Assembly (NCBI GenBank): GCA_041395385.1
Contig: JAWLAN010000006.1
Span: forward strand, 463,187 to 527,186
Direction of reading: 5' to 3'
Source of the DNA: JAJVHZ01 sp041395385
GTDB taxonomy: Bacteria; Pseudomonadota; Gammaproteobacteria; JAJPIJ01
DNA length: 64,000 nt
Shown: positions 42,416-52,084 of the stretch, in pieces
Position numbering within the stretch: the stretch's first letter is position 1
How the letters are laid out: the number at the start of each line of letters is the position of its first letter
Made by a program: the position numbers and the translations under genes
The notes under the pieces: model-generated
Seen by the model: only the letters and a program-made list of their open reading frames with translations
What the model was told of the DNA's origin: nothing
The model's database searches: none

Positions 42416-43381
42416 ATGGCGGAAATGGCGAGTACGACCCGGGCCGTTGACTGTGGCTCCTCGAGCGTCAAGTTCGCGCTCTTCGCATGGGGAGAGACGC
42501 TCGTGCGTCGGCAGTCCCGTGCGATCGAATGCATCGGCCTGGAGCACGGCTGGACGAGGGCGCGCGATGCGGATGGGGCGACTATCGTCGACGTCACGTC
42601 CAGGAGCCCGGACCGCGCGGCCGCGCTCACAGTGCTTATGGAGACGCTGGCGTGGCAGCCGGCTGGCGCGTCGCTCCGCGCCGTCGGTCATCGCGTCGTG
42701 CACGGCGGCGCCGAGTTTGATTGCGCGATTCCGGTGAAGGAGTACCTGGAGGCGCGACCAGGCACGCCCACTCCTCTGGCGCCGCTGCACCTGCGGCACA
42801 ACCTCGCCGGCATGGCCGCGGTAAGGGAAGCGCGACGCGACCTGCCGCAGATTGGCTGCTTCGATACCGCGTCTCACCAAGGCCTGCCGCGATCGATTGC
42901 AGACAAAGGGATCCGGCGCTACGGAATCCGAGGGTTGTCCTATGGCTACTGCGTGGCCGAGCTGCCGCGACGGCATGGTTTCGCGGTCGCCAGAGAGCGG
43001 ATTGTCATCGCGCATCTCGGCAACGGTGCCTTCATGGCAGCCGTCCGCAACGGCCGCAGCGTCGAGACGGCCATCGAATTGGGCGCACTCGGTGGGGTGC
43101 CGATGTGGACACGCTCGGCCGATCTCGAGCTGGGCCTCGTGCTGTTTCTGATGCTGCAGAGGGCAATGACCACCGCGGCCGATCTGACCCCGCGGCCCGG
43201 CGTGGGCAGATGCCCGGCGCTCTGGCCGGCTGCCCGCTCGGCGTTTGACGATGATGAACAAACGGTTGTGGGCGACCGACCGGCTCCTACCGCAACGGGA
43301 TGGCCGAAAGAATCAAGGTCCCAGCGCTCACCCTTGCGTATGGACCGCATCCGGATTTCCTTGTCGCGAGTGTCCCGATGA
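42416..43381 (+). pseudogene. ackA: Decayed acetate kinase
   Basis: The frame encodes recognisable acetate kinase sequence: a DCGSSSVKFALF start (normally NxGSSSxK), AVGHRVVHGGAEFD, LAPLHLRHNLAGMAAVREAR, YGIRGLSYGYC and IAHLGNGAFMAAV. The segment after CFDTASH is shortened by about ten residues where the family has PxxAxxFALP. The normal HGLSY is RGLSY. After GLVLFLMLQRAM the C-terminal 100 or so residues are missing and replaced by unrelated sequence. I infer an inactive gene. It lies 9 bp after ftsH and its partner phosphoketolase is also broken. Confidence 0.75.
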
Positions 43382-45141
43382 TGAAGACCGCCGAGAAGTC
43401 ACGCAGCAATCCCCCGAAAAAAGCGCCGCCGCAGGCACCTGCGTCTGCTGCCGTCAACGAGACCAACGAGCCGGTGCGCGTGCAGCCCGTGGATGCTTTG
43501 CGAAATCTACTGGAGGATGCTCAGCGTTACCAGCTGGATCTCTGGCAACGCAGCGTGCTGTTTCTCGACGTTCTGCGCGAGCGCGCCAACATCATGCTGG
43601 CACACGAGCAGGCGGGCTTGCCTCCGCTGCTGAAATTCGAGTACGAAACGATAATCGATGCGCGCCGCTTCGAGCGGCCGGCGAACTACGCGTTGCTGCG
43701 CATCACCGCGTCCGGCGAAGATCGCCTCGTGGATTGCCTCGACGAGAGCAAGCGGCCGGTCATCATCATCGATCCGCGCGCCGGGCACGGCCCGGGGATA
43801 GGCGGCTTCAAGCGCGACTCGGAAGTCGGCATGGCACTGCACGAGGGCCATCCTGTCTATTTCGTGATTTTCTTTGCCGAGCCCTGCGCGGGCCAGACGC
43901 TCGCTGACGTGCTGCATGCGTTGCGGCGCTTCGTCGAGGAAGTGCGGAATCGCCACGACGGCCGTGCCCCAATCATGTATGGCAATTGCCAGGCCGGCTG
44001 GGCGGTGACGCTGCTGTCCGCGGACTGCGAGGGCCTGGTGGGGCCGGCGGTGTTGAATGGCTCGCCGCTGTCGTACTGGGCGGGCGAATCCGACGTGAAT
44101 CCCATGCGGCTGGCCGGCGGTTTCGTCGGCGGCACCTGGCTCGTCCACTTCCTGGCCGATCTCGGCAACGGCCGTTTCGATGGCGCCTGGCTGGTGCAGA
44201 ACTTTGAGAACCTGAAGCCCGCCAACAGTCTGTGGGACAAGAACTATCAACTCTTCGCCAACGTCGACGGCGAGCGCGAGCGTTTCCTGGAGTTCGAGCG
44301 CTGGTGGACAGGCTTCTATTTCCTGAGCCGGGAGGAGATCGTTGCCATCGTCGAGGATCTCTTCATCGGCAACAGGATCGAAGAGGGCAAGATGCGCGTC
44401 TGCGAGGGCTGCGTCGCCGATCTGAAGCGCATCCGCAATCCGCTGCTGATCTTCGCCTCCAGCGGCGACAACATCACGCCGCCGCACCAGGCGCTGAACT
44501 GGATCCCTACCGTCTATCCCAGTACTGCAGACCTCAAGAATGCGGGCCAGCGCATCGTCTACCTGCTCAATCGCCATGTCGGCCACCTGGGAATCTTCGT
44601 CTCCGCCAGCGTGGCGCGGCTCGAACACCGGGCGATCCTGGAGAGCATCGACGAGCTGGAAGCGCTCGCGCCCGGGGTCTACGAAATGAAGATCGTGAAC
44701 CCCACCGGCGATCCCGACTGTCGCAAGCCGCAGTACTCGGTGGCGTTCGAGGAGCGGCAGGTCGAGGATCTGCGTGTCGACTATCCGCGCCGGGAATTCG
44801 AGCGCGTGCGGCAGTTATCCGAGTTGAACGAGCTGCTGTACCGCAACTTCGTGAGCCCCTGGGTGCAGGCCGCCGCCACACCATGGAGTGCGACGGCCAT
44901 GAAGTGGCTGCATCCCATGCGCAGCAGCCGCTATCTCTTCTCGGAGAAGTTCAGTCCCTGGATGGGCATCGTTCAGGCATTGGCGCCCTGGGTCTGCGCG
45001 CAGCGGATGGCCGTTGCCGAGGACAACTCCTTTCTCGCCGGAGAGCGAGCGCTGAGCCGCGAAATCTCGCAAATACTGGATGCGTACAGGAACGTGAGGG
45101 ACCAGGCCTATGAGGCGCTGTTCACGGCGTTCTACAAATGA
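43378..45141 (+). CDS. DUF3141 family alpha/beta-hydrolase-like protein
   Basis: This 587-residue protein is of the DUF3141 family, related to polyhydroxyalkanoate synthase-like alpha/beta hydrolases. Visible parts are VIIIDPRAGHGPGIGGFKRD, the elbow-like MYGNCQAGWAVTLL (nucleophile C in GNCQAG), ASSGDNITPPHQALNWI (acidic residue) and NRHVGHLGIFVSASVARLEH (catalytic-type histidine). This family commonly travels with acetate kinase and phosphoketolase genes. No substrate is known. An in-frame ATG at 43300 would extend the start by 26 residues into the decayed acetate kinase end. Confidence 0.85.
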   Translation: MMKTAEKSRSNPPKKAPPQAPASAAVNETNEPVRVQPVDALRNLLEDAQRYQLDLWQRSVLFLDVLRERANIMLAHEQAGLPPLLKFEYETIIDARRFERPANYALLRITASGEDRLVDCLDESKRPVIIIDPRAGHGPGIGGFKRDSEVGMALHEGHPVYFVIFFAEPCAGQTLADVLHALRRFVEEVRNRHDGRAPIMYGNCQAGWAVTLLSADCEGLVGPAVLNGSPLSYWAGESDVNPMRLAGGFVGGTWLVHFLADLGNGRFDGAWLVQNFENLKPANSLWDKNYQLFANVDGERERFLEFERWWTGFYFLSREEIVAIVEDLFIGNRIEEGKMRVCEGCVADLKRIRNPLLIFASSGDNITPPHQALNWIPTVYPSTADLKNAGQRIVYLLNRHVGHLGIFVSASVARLEHRAILESIDELEALAPGVYEMKIVNPTGDPDCRKPQYSVAFEERQVEDLRVDYPRREFERVRQLSELNELLYRNFVSPWVQAAATPWSATAMKWLHPMRSSRYLFSEKFSPWMGIVQALAPWVCAQRMAVAEDNSFLAGERALSREISQILDAYRNVRDQAYEALFTAFYK

Positions 45142-45263
45142 ATCTGCGCCTTGCACGCGTTACTGTCCCACTCGGGAAAGCAAGAGCGCGAGCAAAGTGC
45201 AATTGATGGAAGGTTCAAGTTGGGATTGTGGCTTAGACGAGTCTGTATAGGCGGATAGGAGAC

Positions 45264-47651
45264 ATGAAGACGAGCAACATCGAGGTTGCAGGGTTGCTCT
45301 CCGCACTGAGTGCGCGCGGTGTCGAGAAGCAGCTCATGAAGCTGCGGGGCGTCGAGCGCGCCGATGTCAACTACGTCGCCGGCAGCGCCACGGTGGTCTA
45401 CGACGAGTCGGTCGTCGATCTGAAGACCATCAAGGCACGGGTGCACGAATGCGGGTATCACTGCCGCGGCGAGCAGGTGCCGAGCCACATCTGCCAACCG
45501 GAAGATCCGCCGGCGGCTGCGCTTGCGACGCCACCGGGTCACACGGATTACATGACGCATGCCGGGCATGTTCAGGCGCCCGCTGCCGCCGAAACGGAAA
45601 CGCACGCGCACCACGAGGCCATGGCCCATGAAATGGGTCATGGCGCCGGGATGGACATGGCGGAGATGGCGCGCGACATGCGCAACCGCTTTCTCGTTTG
45701 CCTCGCGTTTGCCGTGCCGCTCTTCCTATACGCGCCGATGGGTCTGCCGATCCCGACGCCCGCACCGCCCTTTGGCCTCGCCTCCAACACGTGGCAGTTC
45801 GTGCTCGCTAGCGGCGCCGTGCTCTGGCCGAGCTGGCCGTTCTGGATCGCGGCCTGGCGGGCACTGAAGAACGGCGTGCTCAACATGGCGACATTGGTGG
45901 TTCTTTCTGTCGGTACCGGCTATGTCTTCAGCGTCGGTGCAACGTTCCTGTGGGGCGGCGCGCAGTTCTACGAGGCGGTGGCGGTGCTGCTCGCCTTCAT
46001 CCTCCTCGGCCACTGGCTCGAGATGCGGGCGCGCGCCGGCGCCAACGACGCAATCCGTGCCCTCATGGACCTCGCTCCGCCGATGGCGAATGTGCTGCGC
46101 GAGGGGCGCGAAGTTTCGATCCCGACGGCCGAGGTACTGGTCGGCGACGTCGTCATCGTGCGTCCGGGCGACAAGATCCCGGTGGACGGCGAAGTCACAG
46201 CGGGCGAGTCGCAGGTCGACGAGTCCATGCTGACAGGCGAATCGTTGCCGGTGAAGAAGACCGTGGGCAGTGCCCTCGCCGGAGCGACCATCAACAAGAG
46301 CGGCAGCCTGCGCTATCGCGCCACCAAGGTCGGCGCGGACACGGCGCTCGCGCAGATCGTGAAACTGGTCCAGGAGGCGCAGAACTCGAAGGCGCCGGCA
46401 CAACTGCTCGCGGACAAGGCATCGGTGTGGCTGGTTTGGCTCGCGCTCTTCGTCGGAGTGGGCGCGTTCGCGGTTTGGTACTGGATTCTCGATGCAACGC
46501 TGCTCGCGGCCACGACCTTCGCCATCACCGTGTTCGTGATCGCCTGCCCGGACGCGCTGGGGTTGGCCACCCCGATGGCCGTGATGATCGGGACCGGCCG
46601 TGGCGCGCGCAACGGCATTCTCATCAAGAACGCGGTGGCGCTGGAGGAGGCGACCAAGCTCGACGTGATGATCTTCGACAAGACCGGCACGCTCACGCTG
46701 GGCAAACCCGAAGTTGTCGATGTGGTCGCAGCGCAAGGCCGCGGCGTCGACGAGGTGCTGGCACTTGCCGCCGCCATGGAGCGGCACTCGGAACATCCGC
46801 TTGCGCACGCGATCCTCGAGCGGGCGAAAGCCTTGTCGTTTCAAGCGGCGGAACGGTTTGAGAACGTCGATGGCATGGGCGCGAAAGGGACGCTCGAAGG
46901 CGAGGCAGTACTCATCGGAAACCACCGCTTGATGGACGAGGGCAATGTCGATCTCGCCAATCTCGAGGAGGCGGCGACGCAGCTGCAGGGTGGCGGCCGG
47001 ACGGTGGTGTACGTCGCCCGCGCAGGAAGGTTATGGGGGCTCATCGCCATCGCGGATGCAACACGGCAGAGTTCCGCCGCTGCAATCAGGGATCTCAACG
47101 CGCGTGGCGTCAGTGTGGCGATGCTTACCGGCGACAACCGCGCCACCGCTGAGCGCATCGCTGCGGAACTCGGCATCGGCATCGTGCTCGCCGACGTGCT
47201 TCCGGGCCAGAAGGCCGATCAGGTAAAGGCATTGCAGCAGCAGGGCAAGAAGGTCGGCATGGTCGGCGATGGCATCAACGACGCCCCGGCGCTCACGCAG
47301 GCGGATGTCGGCTTTGCCATCGGCGCCGGCACCGACGTCGCGATGGAGAGCGCCGACGTCGTGCTGATGAAGAGTGATCCCTACGACGTTGTGGGGGCGG
47401 TGGAGCTATCGCGCGCGACACTGCGCAAGATGCACCAGAACCTGTGGTGGGCGGTCGGTTACAACGTGGTGGCATTCCCGTTCGCGGCAGGTGTCTTTTA
47501 CCCGCTCACCATCAGCCCCGAGGTCGCGGCGCTGGCGATGTCCGGCAGCTCGCTGCTCGTCGCTGTCAACGCCCTCATGCTGAAACGCGCTCCCCTAAAG
47601 GGCGTGCACGGTTCGCAAGTACTTCATGCGGCCATGGCATCTCATGCCTGA
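45264..47651 (+). CDS. Heavy-metal P1B-type ATPase with CPD motif
   Basis: This 795-residue P1B ATPase exports a metal cation across the inner membrane. A heavy-metal-associated domain lies at 1-70 but lacks the CxxC ligand pair (SALSARGVEKQL in its place). A His/Met-rich linker follows at about 90-135. The ion-path motif is ACPDALGLATP near 425, so CPD rather than the CPC of Cu+ pumps. Phosphorylation site DKTGTLTLGKP near 471, actuator TGES and hinge GDGINDAPAL near 668 are all intact. AGGAG lies 6 bp before the start. Specificity cannot be read directly. Copper in a variant coordination is plausible. Confidence 0.9.
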   Translation: MKTSNIEVAGLLSALSARGVEKQLMKLRGVERADVNYVAGSATVVYDESVVDLKTIKARVHECGYHCRGEQVPSHICQPEDPPAAALATPPGHTDYMTHAGHVQAPAAAETETHAHHEAMAHEMGHGAGMDMAEMARDMRNRFLVCLAFAVPLFLYAPMGLPIPTPAPPFGLASNTWQFVLASGAVLWPSWPFWIAAWRALKNGVLNMATLVVLSVGTGYVFSVGATFLWGGAQFYEAVAVLLAFILLGHWLEMRARAGANDAIRALMDLAPPMANVLREGREVSIPTAEVLVGDVVIVRPGDKIPVDGEVTAGESQVDESMLTGESLPVKKTVGSALAGATINKSGSLRYRATKVGADTALAQIVKLVQEAQNSKAPAQLLADKASVWLVWLALFVGVGAFAVWYWILDATLLAATTFAITVFVIACPDALGLATPMAVMIGTGRGARNGILIKNAVALEEATKLDVMIFDKTGTLTLGKPEVVDVVAAQGRGVDEVLALAAAMERHSEHPLAHAILERAKALSFQAAERFENVDGMGAKGTLEGEAVLIGNHRLMDEGNVDLANLEEAATQLQGGGRTVVYVARAGRLWGLIAIADATRQSSAAAIRDLNARGVSVAMLTGDNRATAERIAAELGIGIVLADVLPGQKADQVKALQQQGKKVGMVGDGINDAPALTQADVGFAIGAGTDVAMESADVVLMKSDPYDVVGAVELSRATLRKMHQNLWWAVGYNVVAFPFAAGVFYPLTISPEVAALAMSGSSLLVAVNALMLKRAPLKGVHGSQVLHAAMASHA

Positions 47652-47893
47652 CGCACCTCGACGCTACGTTGGGCCGCCTTCGCCGGCAGCGCCGTGGCGT
47701 TGGCAACACATGACGGCCGCCGTGATATAGGGTCTCGAGGAAGGGGTGGCTTCTATGAGCCTTGCGGGAAGTGACATTCGACGGCGGACCTCAGACTCAT
47801 ATCCGCCTCGCACGGTGATGTTTGCGATGGCTACGAGCCATGGCGCGATCCTTCCAGTGCTTCGGCTGGTTGTTCGGACCAGGAAGCTCCGAG

Positions 47894-48140
47894 GTCGGCT
47901 TGGCATTGCAGGCCCGGCAAGTGTTGAACCTGAGCACGCGCGAGATTGGATTCGCCTTTGGCAGGTGCAGGTTGGTCATGATCCTCGTGCAGGCATTCCT
48001 TCTCTCGCCACTCCGCAATCGCACAGGTGGCGAGAGGGTGCTGGCGCCGGCTCTACCCGCGATGACCGCCGGAGTGGAGTTGATACCATTCAGCTTGGAG
48101 CATTCGCTACGGCTTGCCGCGCGCATCCTCATACCGTGCC
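47894..48140 (+). pseudogene. Trace of a major facilitator superfamily transporter
   Basis: Within a 538-bp gap (47652-48189) one frame reads VGLALQARQVLNLSTREIGF, GRCRLVMILVQAFLLSPLRN, and GERVLAPALPAMTAGVELIP. This matches the internal helix-loop-helix pattern of MFS drug transporters. No start, no N-terminal half and no C-terminal half remain. The rest of the gap shows nothing recognisable. Confidence 0.5.
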
Positions 48141-48189
48141 TCGCTGCAAACCCGCGAATGAGTACGGTGTGCCATAGAGGAGATGCCAC

Positions 48190-49548
48190 TTGGACATATC
48201 TTTCTTGGGTGCAACCGGCACCGTTACCGGCTCGAAGTACCTGGTGACGTCGGGTTCCGGCCGGATCCTGGTGGACTGCGGTCTGTTCCAGGGATACAAG
48301 CAGCTGCGCCTGCGGAACTGGGCCCCGCTGCCGTTCGATCCCCGCGAACTCGATGCCGTGATCCTCACGCATGCGCATATCGATCACAGCGGCTATCTGC
48401 CGCTATTGGTCAAGAACGGCTTCTCCGGGCGGGTCTATTGCAGCCACGCCACGCGCGATTTGTGTGCAATCCTGCTGCCGGACAGCGGGCACCTGCAGGA
48501 GGAGGATGCAGCGTATGCCAACCGCCGCGGTTTTTCCAAGCACAAACCGGCACTGCCGCTCTACACCAGGCAGGACGCAGAAGATTGTTTGCGACAGCTC
48601 GCGCCGATCGCCTTCGAGCGGGACGTCAAGCTGGACAACGGCGTGAGCTTCCGCCTGTCGCCCGCGGGCCACATCCTGGGCGCTGCAATGGTGACGTTAC
48701 GCGACGGAGGGGTGTCTGTCCTGTTCTCCGGCGACCTTGGCCGCCCGCATGATCTCCTCATGCCGCCACCGACACCCATTCGGCTGTCGGATTACCTTGT
48801 CATCGAGTCCACCTACGGCGACCGGCGCCATGACCCCGTCGACGCCCGGGATCTCCTGGCGCAGGTGCTGAACCGCACATTTCGACGTGGCGGCGTGGTG
48901 GTGGTACCCGCGTTCGCCGTCGGACGCGCGCAAGCCCTCATGTATTTCATCCATCTCTTGAAATCCGCGCGAACCATCCCGGACGTACCGGTGTTCCTCA
49001 ACAGTCCGATGGCAGTGGATGTCACGCGCGTGTTCCGTAGCCATCGCGGCGAGCATCGGCTGACGCCGGCGCAGTGTGACGGAATGTGCGGCGCGGCCCA
49101 CTATGTCAACAGCGTGGAGGAGTCGAAGGGGCTCAATTATCGCCACGGGCCCATGATCATCATTTCTGCCAGCGGCATGGCGACAGGCGGACGCGTTCTG
49201 CATCACCTCAAGGCCTTCGCGCCCGATGCGCGCAACACAATCCTCTTCACGGGGTTCCAGGCAGGCGGCACACGCGGCGCGGCAATGCTCAATGGCGCCG
49301 AAGCCGTAAAGATTCATGGCGAATACGTGCCCGTACGCGCGGAGGTGATGAACATCGACAACCTATCCGCCCACGCCGACTACGCGGAGACTTTGGATTG
49401 GCTCAGGCACTTCGAGTCACCGCCCCGGCAGACCTTCATCACGCATGGCGAGCCCGCGCCGGCCGATGCGCTCCGCCACCGGATCGAGGAAGGACTCGGC
49501 TGGCACGCGCGGGCTCCCGAGCACCAGGAGCGGGTGACACTCAGTTAA
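48190..49548 (+). CDS. Beta-CASP metallo-beta-lactamase-fold RNase-like protein
   Basis: This 452-residue protein is of the MBL/beta-CASP family, related to CPSF-73 and RNase J-type nucleases. The zinc motif THAHIDHSG is at about 60-68, with a further AGHILGAAM histidine near 160, DLGRPHD and STYGDRRH. The beta-CASP part has VVVPAFAVGRAQALMYF and IIISASGMATGGRVLHHLKA. The C-terminal IDNLSAHADY and TFITHGEP complete the RMMBL region. It begins at a TTG with AGGAGA 6 bp upstream. It leads a set of nucleotide- and pentose-linked genes (phosphorylase, PRPP synthetase, phosphoketolase), so RNA turnover feeding ribose phosphates is a plausible theme. Confidence 0.88.
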   Translation: MDISFLGATGTVTGSKYLVTSGSGRILVDCGLFQGYKQLRLRNWAPLPFDPRELDAVILTHAHIDHSGYLPLLVKNGFSGRVYCSHATRDLCAILLPDSGHLQEEDAAYANRRGFSKHKPALPLYTRQDAEDCLRQLAPIAFERDVKLDNGVSFRLSPAGHILGAAMVTLRDGGVSVLFSGDLGRPHDLLMPPPTPIRLSDYLVIESTYGDRRHDPVDARDLLAQVLNRTFRRGGVVVVPAFAVGRAQALMYFIHLLKSARTIPDVPVFLNSPMAVDVTRVFRSHRGEHRLTPAQCDGMCGAAHYVNSVEESKGLNYRHGPMIIISASGMATGGRVLHHLKAFAPDARNTILFTGFQAGGTRGAAMLNGAEAVKIHGEYVPVRAEVMNIDNLSAHADYAETLDWLRHFESPPRQTFITHGEPAPADALRHRIEEGLGWHARAPEHQERVTLS

Positions 49549-49582
49549 CGCGGATTCCATTTATGCGGAGACGGAACGCGAC

Positions 49583-51127
49583 ATGAGACCCACCACCGGG
49601 AACAGCCTTGGGCAACGGACGACTCCCAATACGTTGCGGCTGCGTCGGATCGGCATCGACACTTACCAGGAGCCCGTCATCTATATGCATCGCAACTGCC
49701 ACGTGTGCCGAGCGGAGGGCTTCGAGGCCCAATCGCGCGTGCAGGTCGCGAACGGGGAGCGGGCGATCATCGCGACGCTGAACGTCCTCACTGCCGAGCT
49801 CCTGGCGCCGGATGAGGCGGGGCTTTCCGAAGCGGCGTGGCGTCATCTGGGAAGCCGCGAAGGCGACGTGGTGATGCTCTCTCACCCGCCGCCCGTCGAG
49901 TCGTTGCGCCATGTGCGCGGCAAGATCCACGGCCGGCCGCTCGATGATGCGGCGATGAACGCCGTCGTGCGCGACATTGTGGCGGGCCGTTACTCGGACA
50001 TCCACCTCGCATCGTTCATCACTGCGTGTGCCAGCAATGGTCTGAGTCTCGATGAAACTGTAGCTCTGACGCGCGCGATGATCGGGGTGGGGGACCGACT
50101 CGAGTGGGGCCGCGTTCCGGTGATGGACAAGCACAGCGTCGGCGGTCTGCCGGGCAATCGTACGACCCTGATAGTCGTTCCCATCGTGGCGGCGTGCGGG
50201 CTTACCATGCCGAAGACCTCGTCGCGGGCGATCACCTCGCCTGCAGGGACGGCGGACACCATGGAGACGCTCGCGCCTGTCGATCTCGACGCGGCTGCCA
50301 TGCGTCGCGTGGTCGAGCAGGAGGGCGCGTGCATCGTGTGGGGTGGCGGTGCGGTACGCCTGAGCCCGGCGGACGACATCCTGATCCGGATTGAGCGGCC
50401 CCTGGACATCGACACCGAGGGCCAACTCGTGGCGTCTGTGCTATCCAAGAAGGCGGCGGCAGGTTCCACGCACGTTGTCATTGACATTCCCGTCGGGCTC
50501 ACCGCCAAGGTGCGAAGTGCCGATGCGGCAGCGTCGCTCGCTCAACGCCTGAGCGATATCGGACGCGCGGTTGGACTGGAGGTGCGTGCAGTGGCAAGCG
50601 ACGGCACGCAGCCAGTCGGCAGGGGTATCGGCCCGGCACTCGAGGCGCGAGATGCCATTGCCATACTGCGCGGTGAAGCGGCAGGGCCTGGCGACTTGCG
50701 CGAGCGCGCGCTCGCGCTGGCCGGACACGTGCTGGAACTCGGCTCTGCTGTGCCCGCGGGGCAGGGCCGCTCTCTGGCAGAGACCATCCTCGGAGATGGG
50801 CGTGCCTGGAGGAAGTTCCAGGCCATCTGCGTGGCACAGGGCGGGCTGCGCGAGCCGACGCAGGCGGCATATACGCAGACCGTGTCCGCCGCCTTTCCCG
50901 GGTGCATCAGCGCGATCGACAACCGGCGCCTTGCCCGCGTGGCAAAGCTTGCAGGGGCCCCGACCGCGCCCGCGGCGGGCCTGGAGCTCTTCGTTCGAGT
51001 GGGGGCGACGGTGGAGAAAGGGCAGCCGCTTTTCACTGTGCATTCCGAGACGCCCGGAGAGCTGGCCTATGCGCTGGAGTTTGTGCGGGCACAGGGCGAC
51101 ATCGTGACGGTGGAGCCGGACGCGTGA
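49583..51127 (+). CDS. AMP/thymidine phosphorylase family protein
   Basis: This 514-residue member of nucleoside phosphorylase family 3 has an extra N-terminal domain (about 1-85), like archaeal AMP phosphorylases. Motifs include MDKHSVGGLPGNRTTLIVVP (phosphate and base binding), SRAITSPAGTADTMETLA and SDGTQPVGRGIGPALEARDA. AMP phosphorylases release ribose 1,5-bisphosphate. Bacterial thymidine phosphorylases of the usual type are shorter (about 440). It overlaps the PRPP synthetase gene by 4 bp (GTGA), and GGAG lies upstream of its ATG. Together the two could interconvert nucleotides and phosphoribosyl compounds. Confidence 0.88.
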   Translation: MRPTTGNSLGQRTTPNTLRLRRIGIDTYQEPVIYMHRNCHVCRAEGFEAQSRVQVANGERAIIATLNVLTAELLAPDEAGLSEAAWRHLGSREGDVVMLSHPPPVESLRHVRGKIHGRPLDDAAMNAVVRDIVAGRYSDIHLASFITACASNGLSLDETVALTRAMIGVGDRLEWGRVPVMDKHSVGGLPGNRTTLIVVPIVAACGLTMPKTSSRAITSPAGTADTMETLAPVDLDAAAMRRVVEQEGACIVWGGGAVRLSPADDILIRIERPLDIDTEGQLVASVLSKKAAAGSTHVVIDIPVGLTAKVRSADAAASLAQRLSDIGRAVGLEVRAVASDGTQPVGRGIGPALEARDAIAILRGEAAGPGDLRERALALAGHVLELGSAVPAGQGRSLAETILGDGRAWRKFQAICVAQGGLREPTQAAYTQTVSAAFPGCISAIDNRRLARVAKLAGAPTAPAAGLELFVRVGATVEKGQPLFTVHSETPGELAYALEFVRAQGDIVTVEPDA

Positions 51128-52011
51128 CAGCGGTCGTGCTTGCCTGTCCCGGGAACGCAACACTTGCCGGTGCACTGGCTTCGCGACTCGGCGCGGAAGC
51201 CGGTTCGCTCGTCATGCGCAATTTTCCTGACGGCGAGTCGTACGTGCGCATCGACTCGCCGGTCGCCGGCCGCGAGGTGATCCTGGTCTGCACGCTGGAC
51301 CGGCCGAACGACAAGGTGCTTCCACTGCTGTTGCTCGCAGCGACTGCCCGAGACCTTGGGGCATCGCGCATCGGTCTCGTCGCCCCATACCTCGCCTACA
51401 TGCGCCAAGATGATCGCTTTGCACCCGGCGAAGGCATTACCTCGCGCTATTTCGCCGGCCTGGTAAGTGGCTACGTTAACTGGCTGGTGACCGTGGACCC
51501 GCACCTGCACCGGTACCAGAACCTCCGTGAGATCTACAGGATTCCCGCACAGGTGGCTCGCGCTGCTCCCCTGATCGCGGAGTGGATCCGTCATAACGTG
51601 CCTAAGGCCGTGCTGATCGGGCCGGACGGCGAGAGCGAGCAATGGATATCGGTCGTGGCGGATGGAGCCGACATCCCGTTCGTCGTACTGCAAAAGCAGC
51701 GCAAGGGTGATCGAGATGTCGAGATCTCGGTGCCGAAGATCGCGCACTGGCGCGAACGCACTCCTGTCCTCGTCGACGACATCATCAGCACCGCCCACAC
51801 GATGATTCAGGCCGTGCGGCAACTTCGGGCCACCGGGTTGCCGTCACCCGTTTGCATCGGTGTGCACGCGATCTTTGCCGATGACGCTTACGGCGAGTTG
51901 CGCGTGGCGGGCGCCAAGCGCGTCGTCACATGCAATACGATTCCCCATGCCTCGAACGACATCGATGTCACCGATCTCCTTGCTGACGGCGTGCGGGCGG
52001 CGTTCGCGTGA
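51124..52011 (+). CDS. prs: Ribose-phosphate pyrophosphokinase
   Basis: This 295-residue PRPP synthetase makes PRPP from ribose 5-phosphate and ATP. The signature regions are NFPDGESYVRIDSPVAGREV, LLAATARDLGASRIGLVAPY, MRQDDRFAPGEGITSRYFA, TVDPHLHRYQNL and the PRPP loop VLVDDIISTAHTMIQAVRQL. It begins at a GTG overlapping the phosphorylase stop. It is shorter than the housekeeping enzyme (about 315), so it is an accessory copy. It may run in the pathway PRPP/ribose phosphates to xylulose 5-phosphate to phosphoketolase, the last step of which is broken here. Confidence 0.88.
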   Translation: MTAVVLACPGNATLAGALASRLGAEAGSLVMRNFPDGESYVRIDSPVAGREVILVCTLDRPNDKVLPLLLLAATARDLGASRIGLVAPYLAYMRQDDRFAPGEGITSRYFAGLVSGYVNWLVTVDPHLHRYQNLREIYRIPAQVARAAPLIAEWIRHNVPKAVLIGPDGESEQWISVVADGADIPFVVLQKQRKGDRDVEISVPKIAHWRERTPVLVDDIISTAHTMIQAVRQLRATGLPSPVCIGVHAIFADDAYGELRVAGAKRVVTCNTIPHASNDIDVTDLLADGVRAAFA

Positions 52012-52084
52012 CGCCCTTGCACGCGAAGTCTGGCTGCCGACGCAAAACGGCCCATGGCCGGCGACATACGAAGCGGAGTGAGCG

